Shown here one piece after another: positions 17,388 through 25,016 of a DNA stretch of 64,000 nucleotides (position 1 is the stretch's first letter; each line of letters starts with the position of its first letter). The position numbers were made by a program, and so were the translations under genes. The DNA lies in NCBI RefSeq assembly GCF_003730275.1, contig NZ_QTTA01000019.1:62001-126000 (forward strand), written 5' to 3'. Under the pieces are notes generated by a model. The model searched no databases. It was not told the DNA's origin and saw only the letters and a list, made by a program, of their open reading frames with translations. The DNA is from Brevundimonas halotolerans (lineage in GTDB: Bacteria; Pseudomonadota; Alphaproteobacteria; Caulobacterales; Caulobacteraceae).

Positions 17388-17768
17388 TTGGCCCTGCTCC
17401 TCGATACCAGCATTGCCATCCCTCTAAGGGATGGGGACGTTGATGTGCGTGCCAGAGTGGCGCGCTCCGACGAGCAGCTGCTCCTTTCAGTCATTTCGGT
17501 TGTTGAACTCAAAGCCGGTCTGACCGGACCTGAGTCCCCCGTGCGCGAAGCGACCCTCTCGCTGATGCTTCGGGAGATCGAGGTCCTGGGTTTCGGCCTT
17601 GCGGAGGCAGACGCTTACGGGGCGATTGTCCAGGCGGTCGGCTACTCCCGGAGAAAGGTACTGGACCGCATGATCGCCGCCCAGGCCATCATCGCCGATG
17701 CCCCTCTGGTGACTCGAAACCCCGATGACTTCCGCGACATCCCCGGCCTCTCCCTGCTGGAGTGGTGA
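17388..17768 (+). CDS. VapC-type PIN-domain toxin ribonuclease
   Basis: This encodes a 126-aa PIN-domain protein, by family a Mg2+-dependent endoribonuclease that typically cleaves tRNA or rRNA. Conserved acidic residues are in LLLDTS, VVELKAG and LDRMIAAQA near the C-terminus, plus the NPDDF segment. It starts with TTG immediately after the antitoxin stop codon, a zero-gap arrangement that ties translation of toxin to antitoxin. The stop lies 3 bp from the convergent uvrC stop, so the pair is tightly inserted between carbonic anhydrase and uvrC. Confidence 0.87.
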   Translation: MALLLDTSIAIPLRDGDVDVRARVARSDEQLLLSVISVVELKAGLTGPESPVREATLSLMLREIEVLGFGLAEADAYGAIVQAVGYSRRKVLDRMIAAQAIIADAPLVTRNPDDFRDIPGLSLLEW

Positions 17769-17771
17769 GCC

Positions 17772-19652
17772 TCACCCCTTGCGGAAAAAGGCGTGGATGC
17801 GTTCGGCGGTCGGCTGGCTGATGCCGTCCACCTTGGCCAGATCGACAACCGCGGCCCGCGACACCCCCTTGGCCGAGCCAAAGGCCTGCAGCAGGGCCTT
17901 TTTCCGCCCCGGGCCGATGCCCTCGATCTGGTCCAGCGGGTTCTTTTTGATATCCATCGACCGGCGCGTCGCATGGGCGCCGTTGGCGAACCGGTGCGCC
18001 TCGTCGCGCAGCCGCTGAAGGTAATAGAGGGCCGGCGACTTCTGCGGCAGCATGAAGGGCGGTTTGCCAGGCATGAAGAAGTGCTCGCGCCCGGCGTCGC
18101 GGTCCGGGCCCTTGGCCACGCCGACCACGGCCACATCGTCGATGCCCAGATCAGCCATGACCCGCACCACCTCCGACAGCTGGCCGGCGCCGCCGTCGAT
18201 CAGGATCAGGTCGGGCCGCTCGGTCGCCTGTCCGGCCTCCTCATCCTTGAGCAGGCGGGCAAATCGCCGGGTCAGCACCTCGCGCATCATGCCGTAGTCG
18301 TCGCCGGGGGTCAGGTCCTGATCGCGGATGTTGAACTTGCGGTACTGGTTCTTGCGATAGCCTTCCGGCCCGGCCACGACCATGCCGCCGACCGCGTTCG
18401 AGCCCGAAATGTGGGCATTGTCATAGACCTCGATCCGCTCGGGCCGGGCCTCCAGCCCGAAGGCCTCGGTCACCGCCTCCAGGATCTTGCCCTGGGCCGA
18501 GGTCTCGGCCAGCCGCCGGCCCAGCGCCTCGCGCGCATTGGTCAGGGCATGGTCGACCAGGCTCAGCTTGTCGCCGCGCTTGGGAATGGCGATCTCGACC
18601 TTGTGCTCGACCTTGAGGCTGAAGGCCTCTTCCAGCAGTTCCAGTTCCAGCGGGCGCAGATTGGTCAGGATCAGGCGCGGGACCGGCTTGTCCTCATAGA
18701 ATTGGGCCAGAAAGGCTGACAGGATTTCGGTGTCGCTGTCGCTCTTGTCGATGCGCGGGAAATAGGCCCGCCCGCCCCAGTTCTGGCCCGCGCGATAGAA
18801 GAACACCTGCACACAGGCCTGTCCTGCGTCGGTGTGCAGGGCGAATACATCGGCCTCGGACACCCCGCCCGCCAGCCGGGAATATTCCATCGAGATGGCG
18901 GTCAGTGCCCGGATGCGGTCGCGCAGCCGCGCCGCGCGCTCATAGTCCATGGCCTCGGACGCCGCCTGCATGTCGCGCGACAGCCGCCCGACCACGGCAT
19001 CCGACTTGCCGTTCAGAAACGCCGCTGCCTCGCCCACCAGCCGGTTGTAGTCCTCCAGCGAGATCAGGCCGGTGCACGGCGCCGAACAGCGCTTGATCTG
19101 GTGCAGCATGCAGGGCCGGGTGCGCCCCTCATAGACACTGTCCGAGCACGACCGCAGCAGGAAGGCCTTCTGTAGGGTGGTCAGTGTCCGGTTGACCGCC
19201 CAGGTCGAGGCGAACGGCCCGTAATAGTCGCCCTTGATCGTCCGCCCGCCCCGGTGCTTGCGGATCTGGGGCGCGGGGTGGTCGCGCCGGATCATCAGCT
19301 GGGAAAAGCTCTTGTCGTCGCGCAGCAGCACATTGTAGCGCGGCTTCAGCGACTTGATATAGGTCGCCTCCAGCAGCAGGGCCTCGGTTTCCGACGCCGT
19401 CAGCACCAGCTGCATCGACCGCGTCTGATTGACCATCAGGGCCGTGCGCTGGCTGTGCACCCGCCCCTGCGCATACTGCAGCACCCGCTTCTTCAGCGAC
19501 TTGGCCTTGCCGACGTACAGGCACGAGCCGTCCTCGCCATACATGCGATAGACGCCCGGCTTGTCGGGCGCACGCCGGGCCTCGTCGCGGATCAGCTCCG
19601 CGCCGACCAGCGGCGGCTTTTCCGTCGAGGAATCAGGGGGCAGGGCAGTCAT
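17772..19652 (-). CDS. uvrC: Excinuclease ABC subunit C
   Basis: This encodes a 626-aa nucleotide-excision-repair nuclease that makes both incisions around UvrB-bound lesions. An N-terminal GIY-YIG domain (PGVYRMY...CLYVGKAKSLKKRV) is followed by a UVR motif (AMDYERAARLRDRI), an RNase-H-like C-terminal nuclease domain (YDNAHISGSNAVGGMV) and a helix-hairpin-helix tail (IEGIGPGRKKALLQAFG). The length is typical. The ATG at 19652 is preceded by a GGGGG run; a TTG at 19661 also opens the frame. Confidence 0.95.
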   Translation of the reverse strand: MTALPPDSSTEKPPLVGAELIRDEARRAPDKPGVYRMYGEDGSCLYVGKAKSLKKRVLQYAQGRVHSQRTALMVNQTRSMQLVLTASETEALLLEATYIKSLKPRYNVLLRDDKSFSQLMIRRDHPAPQIRKHRGGRTIKGDYYGPFASTWAVNRTLTTLQKAFLLRSCSDSVYEGRTRPCMLHQIKRCSAPCTGLISLEDYNRLVGEAAAFLNGKSDAVVGRLSRDMQAASEAMDYERAARLRDRIRALTAISMEYSRLAGGVSEADVFALHTDAGQACVQVFFYRAGQNWGGRAYFPRIDKSDSDTEILSAFLAQFYEDKPVPRLILTNLRPLELELLEEAFSLKVEHKVEIAIPKRGDKLSLVDHALTNAREALGRRLAETSAQGKILEAVTEAFGLEARPERIEVYDNAHISGSNAVGGMVVAGPEGYRKNQYRKFNIRDQDLTPGDDYGMMREVLTRRFARLLKDEEAGQATERPDLILIDGGAGQLSEVVRVMADLGIDDVAVVGVAKGPDRDAGREHFFMPGKPPFMLPQKSPALYYLQRLRDEAHRFANGAHATRRSMDIKKNPLDQIEGIGPGRKKALLQAFGSAKGVSRAAVVDLAKVDGISQPTAERIHAFFRKG

Positions 19653-19668
19653 CGCCCCCAATATAGGT

Positions 19669-20115
19669 CTACCCGCGCCGGACCAGAACCACGCCGCCGA
19701 TCACCATCAGGATACCGGCCACCCGCATCAGGTTCATCGGCTGCTTCGGCACGCCCATGGCCCCGAAATGGTCGAGGATCAGGCTGATGATCAGCTGCCC
19801 GGCCACCATCAGGGTTATGGTCACTGCCACCCCCAGCCGCGGCACGGCCCAGGCGGCCGCGACTACGAACACCGAGCCATACAGCCCGCCGATCCACACC
19901 CACCAGGGCAGCGACCGCGTCGCCGCCATATCCGGCCGGGTCTGCAGCATCAGCGCCAGCATCCCCAGCGCGACCGTGCCCACCGCGAACGAGACAAAGG
20001 CCGCATTGACCGGCGAGGCCACGGCCTCGGCCAGCCGCGCATTGGTCGGCGCCTGAAGGGCGGTCGCCCCTCCCGCCAGAACGACGGCCAGCATGGCAAG
20101 CAGTGCAGGGTTCAT
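19669..20115 (-). CDS. YdcZ-like (DUF606) DMT family membrane protein
   Basis: This encodes a 148-aa hydrophobic protein with about five membrane helices, matching the half-size DMT transporters of the DUF606/YdcZ group (N-terminal QAPTNARLA, central PWWVWIGGLYGSVFV, C-terminal GILMVIGGVVLVRRG). Members presumably dimerise; substrates are unknown. It lies upstream of uvrC on the same strand with a 16-bp gap, so the two may be co-transcribed. Confidence 0.82.
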   Translation of the reverse strand: MNPALLAMLAVVLAGGATALQAPTNARLAEAVASPVNAAFVSFAVGTVALGMLALMLQTRPDMAATRSLPWWVWIGGLYGSVFVVAAAWAVPRLGVAVTITLMVAGQLIISLILDHFGAMGVPKQPMNLMRVAGILMVIGGVVLVRRG

Positions 20116-20158
20116 CCGCGCTGGCTAGCACCGGGAGGGGCGGATGGGAACGCTGTCC

Positions 20159-20647
20159 TCACCACCGTAGGTCGGCCGGCACACCGTCCAGATACTCCCT
20201 CAGCCGCGCACGGCTGCCCCGGCTGAGGGCGTCGGGCAGGGCGTCGGGGGCAAACCAGCCGGTCTCGGCGATCTCGCCGTGCTGGCTGGCGGGGCCGGTC
20301 TCAAAGTCGCGGATCAGATAGACGGCCACGTGGTCGCCCCGGAAATGGGCTTCGTTCGAATGGATCGACAGCAGGGTGGCGGGCCCGGTCAGGACCAGGC
20401 CGGTCTCCTCGCGCATCTCGCGCACCAGAGCGTCATGCAGGCTCTCGCCGCGATCAACGCCGCCGCCGGGCAGCCACCAGTCGGGCAGATAGGTGTGGCG
20501 CACCAGCAGGATGCGGCCTTCGCCATCGACCGCCAGGCCGCGCACGCCCAGCGTCATGCCGCGCGTCATCCGGGCCAGGGTGTGAAAGGTCGGACGGGTG
20601 AACGGCTCGATGCGTTCGCGCCAATTGCGGGTCGGGGAGGGGGCCAT
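20159..20647 (-). CDS. Nudix hydrolase
   Basis: This encodes a 162-aa cytosolic pyrophosphohydrolase with a complete Nudix box, GGGVDRGESLHDALVREMREETGL (G-x5-E-x7-RE-U-x-EE-x-GU), read over two adjacent segments. It probably acts on a nucleoside diphosphate-linked metabolite; the substrate is unknown. The ATG at 20647 was chosen over a much longer open frame to 20767 that would run into the divergent small gene. It is divergent from the folate genes. Confidence 0.85.
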   Translation of the reverse strand: MAPSPTRNWRERIEPFTRPTFHTLARMTRGMTLGVRGLAVDGEGRILLVRHTYLPDWWLPGGGVDRGESLHDALVREMREETGLVLTGPATLLSIHSNEAHFRGDHVAVYLIRDFETGPASQHGEIAETGWFAPDALPDALSRGSRARLREYLDGVPADLRW

Positions 20648-20658
20648 GCGGCTTGATG

Positions 20659-20691
20659 GCCCGGCCTGCGCCCCTTGAACAGAGGCCGGGC
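20659..20691. promoter_or_regulatory. 9-bp inverted repeat in a divergent promoter region
   Basis: GCCCGGCCT (20659-20667) and AGGCCGGGC (20683-20691) form a perfect inverted repeat with a 15-nt spacer, between the divergent Nudix gene and the 26-aa gene. It could be an operator or a leader hairpin. There is no T-run, so it is not a normal terminator. Confidence 0.4.
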
Positions 20692-20732
20692 GCGCTTTAA
20701 GGCCAGAACCAGATTTCCGACGGGAGAATTCC

Positions 20733-20813
20733 ATGACCGCGCTCTTCATCATCTTCGGCTTTGTCATCGTTCTGGGCGCACTGAACGTGTTCGAGTTCGG
20801 CCGGGTTGACTGA
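20733..20813 (+). CDS. 26-aa single-span membrane peptide
   Basis: This is a very short gene: MTALFIIFGF, then VIVLGALNVF, then EFGRVD. It has one hydrophobic span followed by an acidic/basic hydrophilic end. GGGAGA lies about 6 bp before the ATG. Its last codons overlap the TTG start of the reductase gene (20806), so ribosomes finishing here could reinitiate. I know no function; it may be a membrane peptide, or partly a leader that couples translation to the folate genes. Confidence 0.6.
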   Translation: MTALFIIFGFVIVLGALNVFEFGRVD

Positions 20814-21579
20814 TACCTCCACGGGTCCGTCTGACATGCCCGGGGCTGTGCTGGTCACCGGCGGCGCCAAACGCATCGGGCGCGCCATCAGCTTGACGCT
20901 GGCCAGGGCCGGGCTGGATGTTGCCATCCACTATGGCCGGGATGCTGAGGCCGCCGAAGCAACCGCCGCCGAGGTGCGCGACCTGGGCCGGAAGGCCGTG
21001 ACCCTCGATGCCGATCTGGCCGATGCCGTGGCCACCCACGGTCTGATCGGTCGGGCCGCCGCGGCCCTCGGCCCGCTGACGGCGCTGGTCAACAATGCCT
21101 CGGTGTTCGACGACGACCGGTTGATGACCATCACCGGCGACAGCTGGTCGCGCCATATGGATGTGAACCTGCGCGCCCCTGTGCTGCTGGCCCAGACCTT
21201 TGCCGGCCTGGCCCCCGCCGGCTCGGCCATCGTCAATATTCTGGACCAGAGGGTGCTGAAGCCCGATCCGCGCTTCTTCTCCTACGGCCTGTCCAAGTCG
21301 GCGCTGTGGACGGCGACGCGTACCATGGCCCAGGCCCTGGCCCCCGTCATTCGCGTGAACGGTGTGGGCCCGGGGCCGACGCTGGCCTCGACCCATCAGA
21401 CCGAGGCGGTTTTTCAGGCGGAGGCGGCGTCCACGCCGCTGGGCCGCGCGGTCGAGCCGGAGGCGATTGCCCGCGCCGTCCTCTGGCTTATCCGCGAGCC
21501 GCTGATCACCGGCCAGATGATCGCCGTCGACTCGGGCCAACATCTGGCCTGGCGCACCCCCGATATCGAAGAGGACTGA
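20806..21579 (+). CDS. SDR oxidoreductase, FolM/pteridine-reductase-like
   Basis: This encodes a short-chain dehydrogenase of about 257 aa. The cofactor motif is TGGAKRIGRA, with the arginine typical of NADPH-dependent pteridine reductases. The active-site set is Asp in ILDQRV, Tyr in FSYGLSK and Lys four residues later, the D-Y-K arrangement of PTR1/FolM rather than the usual S-Y-K. Reduction of dihydromonapterin or dihydrobiopterin is likely, which fits the folB gene 3 bp downstream. A TTG at 20806 overlaps the 26-aa gene; the first ATG is 20836, which would give a protein 10 residues shorter. Confidence 0.85.
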   Translation: MTDTSTGPSDMPGAVLVTGGAKRIGRAISLTLARAGLDVAIHYGRDAEAAEATAAEVRDLGRKAVTLDADLADAVATHGLIGRAAAALGPLTALVNNASVFDDDRLMTITGDSWSRHMDVNLRAPVLLAQTFAGLAPAGSAIVNILDQRVLKPDPRFFSYGLSKSALWTATRTMAQALAPVIRVNGVGPGPTLASTHQTEAVFQAEAASTPLGRAVEPEAIARAVLWLIREPLITGQMIAVDSGQHLAWRTPDIEED

Positions 21580-21582
21580 TCC

Positions 21583-21951
21583 ATGGCTGACGGCCTGCGC
21601 CACGAGGGGCTGACCGTGTTCGTGCGCGACCTTGTGGTCGAGGCCGGCATCGGCGTGCACGACCACGAACTTGGCCGCCTGCAGACCCTGGTGATCAATG
21701 TCGCGCTGCAACTGGCGCCCGGACCGGTCGAGGCGCTGGGCGATACGCTGAACTATGAGGATGTCGCCCGCCTGTCGCGCGAGCTGGTGGCCGAGGGCCA
21801 TGTCGGTCTGGTGGAGACCTTTGCCCAGCGACTGGGCCGGAGCCTGATGGCCGATCCGGTCGTGCAGGGGGTGACGGTGCGCATCGGCAAGCCCGGCTGT
21901 CTGGCCGACGCGGCCGAGGCCGGCTGCGAGATACGCCTGTCGCGCGGCTGA
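21583..21951 (+). CDS. folB: Dihydroneopterin aldolase
   Basis: This encodes a 122-aa enzyme of folate synthesis that converts 7,8-dihydroneopterin to 6-hydroxymethyl-dihydropterin and glycolaldehyde. Recognisable FolB segments are GIGVHDHELGRLQ near the N-terminus, DTLNYEDVARL in the middle and ETFAQRLG, with the catalytic-region lysine in VRIGKPGC. The length is normal. It is coupled to the upstream SDR gene with a 3-bp gap. Confidence 0.9.
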   Translation: MADGLRHEGLTVFVRDLVVEAGIGVHDHELGRLQTLVINVALQLAPGPVEALGDTLNYEDVARLSRELVAEGHVGLVETFAQRLGRSLMADPVVQGVTVRIGKPGCLADAAEAGCEIRLSRG

Positions 21952-22009
21952 CAGTGGTTGCGCCCGCGCGCCCGCCCCGGCATTGTCGCCCCGAAGTGTG
22001 AGGAGCCAG

Positions 22010-22630
22010 ATGGCCGAACCCGGCGATCCCGACCTGTTCAAGGACCAGCCCGCCCCCCGGCCCGAGGCCGACCCGGATGCCGAGGTCGGATTCTGCTCGC
22101 CCGAATCGCTGGCGGCCCATCCGCGCAGCCCTGAGCCCGAGGTCGCGCCGGAGCCTGAACCCGCTCCCGCTCCCGCTCCCGAGCCCGATCCGGTGGATGA
22201 TCCGATGAATGCCCCGCTGGTCGCGCCGCTCGCCCCCACGCATAGCGCCCCGGCCCACAGCGCCCCGCCCCGGCCCTCCCGCACCGACGACCTGCCCGAG
22301 CCCGAGGGCATGATGGGTCTCTACACCGTCTATGCCCTGATCCTGTTCGCCATTCCGACCTTCGGCGTGTCGGCGGTAATCGGCCTGCTGGCGGTCATGG
22401 TGCGCGACGTCCCGACCCATGCAGTGGCCGCCAGCCACCACGTCTTTCAGGTCCGCACCCTCTGGGCAGCGGCGGTCGTGGCGGTGCTCGGCGTCATCCT
22501 GATCGTGGTCAACGCCGGGGTGTTCGTGCTGTTCCTGCTGGTGCTGTGGGTGCTGGTGCGCGGCGCCTGGGGTAGCTGGCTGCTCAAGTCACGCCGGGCC
22601 ATCCCCAATCCGCGCTCCTGGTGGATCTGA
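22010..22630 (+). CDS. Membrane protein with proline/glutamate-rich N-terminus
   Basis: This encodes a 206-aa protein whose first ~100 residues are disordered-looking and rich in Pro, Glu and Ala (PEPEVAPEPEPAPAPAPEP). It is followed by two to three hydrophobic helices resembling DUF4870-like membrane proteins, and a basic tail (LLKSRRAIPNPRSWW). The start at 22010 has GAGGAG 4 bp upstream. Function unknown. It could be transcribed with folB (58-bp gap). Confidence 0.72.
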   Translation: MAEPGDPDLFKDQPAPRPEADPDAEVGFCSPESLAAHPRSPEPEVAPEPEPAPAPAPEPDPVDDPMNAPLVAPLAPTHSAPAHSAPPRPSRTDDLPEPEGMMGLYTVYALILFAIPTFGVSAVIGLLAVMVRDVPTHAVAASHHVFQVRTLWAAAVVAVLGVILIVVNAGVFVLFLLVLWVLVRGAWGSWLLKSRRAIPNPRSWWI

Positions 22631-22738
22631 GCCCCGGGCCTCAAGGCTTGAAAGCCCGCCCGCCACATCCCAGATAGGGCTTTGATGGATTCGCCGCTTT
22701 CGGGGGTCCGCATCAAGGGTCGCTTTCAGGAGGGCCGG

Positions 22739-23164
22739 ATGACCACGCGTACAGTCCTGTTCGACAGCCCGTTTCTGCTGGGCTTTGACCATACCCGCAG
22801 TCTGATCGACCGGGCGGCGCGGGCGGCCTCCGAGGCCTATCCTCCCTATAATGTCGAGCAGCGCGGAGAGGCCGCCGTTCGCATCACCCTGGCCGTGGCC
22901 GGCTTCGCGCCCGACGATCTGTCGATCACGCTCGAGGGTCGCCAGCTGACCATTTCTGGCAAGCGCGACGGCGGCGACAAGGGGGGGGCCGAGAATGCCT
23001 ATCTGCACCGTGGCATCGCGGCGCGGGGGTTTCTGAGGACCTTCGTGCTGGCCGATGGCCTTGAGGTCGAGGAGGCCTCTCTGGAGCACGGCCTTTTGCA
23101 CGTCGACCTTCTGCGGCCCGAACAGGTGTCCCAGACCCGCCGTATTCCCATCACGACCCGCTGA
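22739..23164 (+). CDS. Small heat-shock protein, Hsp20/IbpA family
   Basis: This encodes a 141-aa ATP-independent chaperone. The alpha-crystallin domain runs from about residue 38 (YNVEQRGEAAVRITLAVAGF) to about 130 and contains the conserved LTISGKRD and the AARGFLRTFVLADG segment. The C-terminal oligomerisation motif is IPI. AGGAGG lies 5 bp before the ATG at 22739, which fixes the start. A DUF1150 gene follows, a pairing common in alphaproteobacteria. Confidence 0.92.
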   Translation: MTTRTVLFDSPFLLGFDHTRSLIDRAARAASEAYPPYNVEQRGEAAVRITLAVAGFAPDDLSITLEGRQLTISGKRDGGDKGGAENAYLHRGIAARGFLRTFVLADGLEVEEASLEHGLLHVDLLRPEQVSQTRRIPITTR

Positions 23165-23256
23165 TAGGCTGGTCCCGCCTCCGATCCCATCGGAGCCACT
23201 TTCCGGGGTCACGCGTTGACCCTTCATACCCGCGTTTCAGGAGCCCACTTCAGGTG

Positions 23257-23523
23257 ATGACGACCGACGACATGACGGACAAGGCCTTTGCCGATCTGGG
23301 TGCGCCCGATCTGGTCTATGTGCGTGAGGTGGCCGCGTCCGAAATCATGGACGAGGTCGCCGGCGCGACCGATCCGGATCAGCCGCCCATCCGGCTGGAC
23401 CCGCGCCAGACCCTGTATGCGGTGCACAGCGCCGACGGCGAGCGTCTGGCCGTCATGGCCGACCGGGAAAGCGCCTTTGCCGCCGCCGTGGCCCACGAGC
23501 TGGAGCCGGTCTCGGTTCACTGA
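23257..23523 (+). CDS. DUF1150 family protein
   Basis: This encodes an acidic protein of about 88 aa with the family pattern DLVYVREV and a C-terminal LYAVHSADGERLAVMADRESAF block. The function is unknown, but the gene regularly follows hsp20 in alphaproteobacteria, so a stress-related role is inferred. An AGGAG lies 10-13 bp upstream; a GTG at 23254 and the ATG at 23272 are alternative starts. Confidence 0.85.
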   Translation: MTTDDMTDKAFADLGAPDLVYVREVAASEIMDEVAGATDPDQPPIRLDPRQTLYAVHSADGERLAVMADRESAFAAAVAHELEPVSVH

Positions 23524-23569
23524 ACTCGAGATCAGACTGGAGCTCGGCCAGGTCGCACCTTCATTAAGT

Positions 23570-23698
23570 CCGCTCATCCCCGCGGAAGCGGGGACCCAGC
23601 TCTTCCTTGCAAAGGGTGATCGGGATAGCTGGCAGCGGGCCGGGGTAGGGGCAGGGTAAGCCAAAACACTGGGTCCCCGCTTCCGCGGGGATGAGCGG
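23570..23698. repeat. Perfect 30-bp inverted repeat, REP-like
   Basis: Arms at 23570-23599 and 23669-23698 are exact reverse complements separated by 69 bp. Each arm holds its own small palindrome, CCCCGCGGAAGCGGGG. The element lies between the convergent DUF1150 and ptsN genes and may also work as a bidirectional terminator. The spacer has no gene. Confidence 0.9.
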
Positions 23699-23734
23699 GA
23701 AGGGGTTGCTGACCCTTGGCTGAAGCAGCAGGCC

Positions 23735-24202
23735 TCAGGCCGCCGTCGATACGATCTGACGGACCAGCAGCGCATGCAGGGTATCGCGGCTGTCGGCCTG
23801 ACGCAGGCGTTGCTGCAGGTCCGGCGAGCGCAGCGCGCGTGAGGCCGCAGCCAGGGCCCGCAGATGCCCGGCGCCATCGCTGGGCGGCGCGAACAGACCA
23901 AACAGGATGTCGACCGGTCGATCGTCGACGGCATCAAACGCGATCGGCGTCTCCAGCCGCACCAGAACGGCGAACACATGGTCCACATCCCGGTGCCGCG
24001 CATGGGGAAGGGCCACGCCCGAGCCGACCCCGGTCGAGCCCAGCGCTTCGCGCTCCATCAGGGCATCCATAAGGGGGGCGGCATCCGCATGGCCCAGCAC
24101 ATGGGCAGCGGCATCCGCCACCGCCTGCAGGGCCTGACGTTTGGACGAGACACTTCCGCGCAGGACGATACCGTCCCGGCTGACCAGATCTCCGATTTCC
24201 AT
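23735..24202 (-). CDS. ptsN: Nitrogen-PTS EIIA protein PtsN
   Basis: This encodes a phosphorelay protein of about 155 aa that accepts phosphate from NPr on the histidine in VALPHARH and regulates potassium, nitrogen or stress functions. The EIIA-fructose-like fold is supported by ALGSTGVGSGVALPHAR and PVDILFGLFAP. GGGG lies 6 bp before the ATG at 24202; the in-frame ATG at 24208 is an alternative. It is the last gene of the rpoN-hpf-ptsN group. Confidence 0.92.
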   Translation of the reverse strand: MEIGDLVSRDGIVLRGSVSSKRQALQAVADAAAHVLGHADAAPLMDALMEREALGSTGVGSGVALPHARHRDVDHVFAVLVRLETPIAFDAVDDRPVDILFGLFAPPSDGAGHLRALAAASRALRSPDLQQRLRQADSRDTLHALLVRQIVSTAA

Positions 24203-24279
24203 ACTCATCCCCGAACTACGCAACTGTGGACCCGAAAGGCGTCAGCCCTCTAGGCCCGACTTGCGGCCCCTTAAAGGCC

Positions 24280-24942
24280 TTATACCGCTGAACCGTTTAC
24301 CGAACCGTGTCCGTTCTGTGAACTTGTCCGGCGGGGGTCGACCCAGCCGATGTTGCCATCGGGCCGGCGATAGACCACGGCCACGCCGCCATGGGCGGCA
24401 TTCTTGAACACGACGACGGGGTAGCCGCTCATGTCCAGCTCCAGCACCGCCTGGCCAACGGTCAGGGTGCGCAGTTCGGATTCGGTCTCGGCGATGACCA
24501 GACCGGCCGGCGCCTCGCCCTCGGCCTTGCCCACATCGGCAAAGTCGTCGTCATCCGTATCGTCGAGATTGCGGAAGACGGTCATGCGCGCCACCTCTGC
24601 GGCCGCCATCTCCGTCTTCTCGGGCGACAGGCCCTTGGGCCCGGCGTGGTGATCCTTCAGCCGCCGCTTGTAGCGCCGGACGCGTTTTTCCAGCTTGTCG
24701 AGTGAATCGGAAAAGGCACTGTGGGCATCGCTCCCATGCCCGGTGGTGACCAGACTCTGGCCTGACGCCAGCCGGACCCAGCAATCGACCTTGAACCCGG
24801 GACCGTCCTTGGACACCACAACCTCGGCATCCTGTCCGCCGCGTTCAAAGTATTTGCCGACTCCCTCGTTGAGTTCCTGGGAGATGCGCGAGCCTAACGC
24901 TTCGCCGACATCCACGTGCTTACCGCTGACTTGGACTTGCAT
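24280..24942 (-). CDS. hpf: Ribosome hibernation-promoting factor, long form
   Basis: This encodes a 220-aa protein that dimerises 70S ribosomes into inactive 100S particles. The N-terminal S30AE domain (MQVQVSGKHVDVGEAL, later RVRRYKRRLKDH) is joined by an acidic linker (DDTDDDDFADV) to the C-terminal dimerisation domain (VVVFKNAAHGGVAVVYRR, then GNIGWVDPR). The ATG at 24942 has no recognisable Shine-Dalgarno sequence. It lies between rpoN and ptsN, the usual order. Confidence 0.92.
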   Translation of the reverse strand: MQVQVSGKHVDVGEALGSRISQELNEGVGKYFERGGQDAEVVVSKDGPGFKVDCWVRLASGQSLVTTGHGSDAHSAFSDSLDKLEKRVRRYKRRLKDHHAGPKGLSPEKTEMAAAEVARMTVFRNLDDTDDDDFADVGKAEGEAPAGLVIAETESELRTLTVGQAVLELDMSGYPVVVFKNAAHGGVAVVYRRPDGNIGWVDPRRTSSQNGHGSVNGSAV

Positions 24943-25016
24943 AGGAGATAGAACGCGACCGAAGCCGTTCGGTGTCAACGGACTTCACATTTTTGTGGTC
25001 GCCCAAGCAGACGCGG

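Noticed and set aside
20764..22311. A 515-codon open frame on the minus strand opposite the SDR, folB and membrane-protein genes
   Set aside because: It is an antisense shadow caused by high G+C: the opposite strand carries genes with clear motifs, and this frame has Gly/Ser/Arg-rich low-complexity product and no ribosome binding site.
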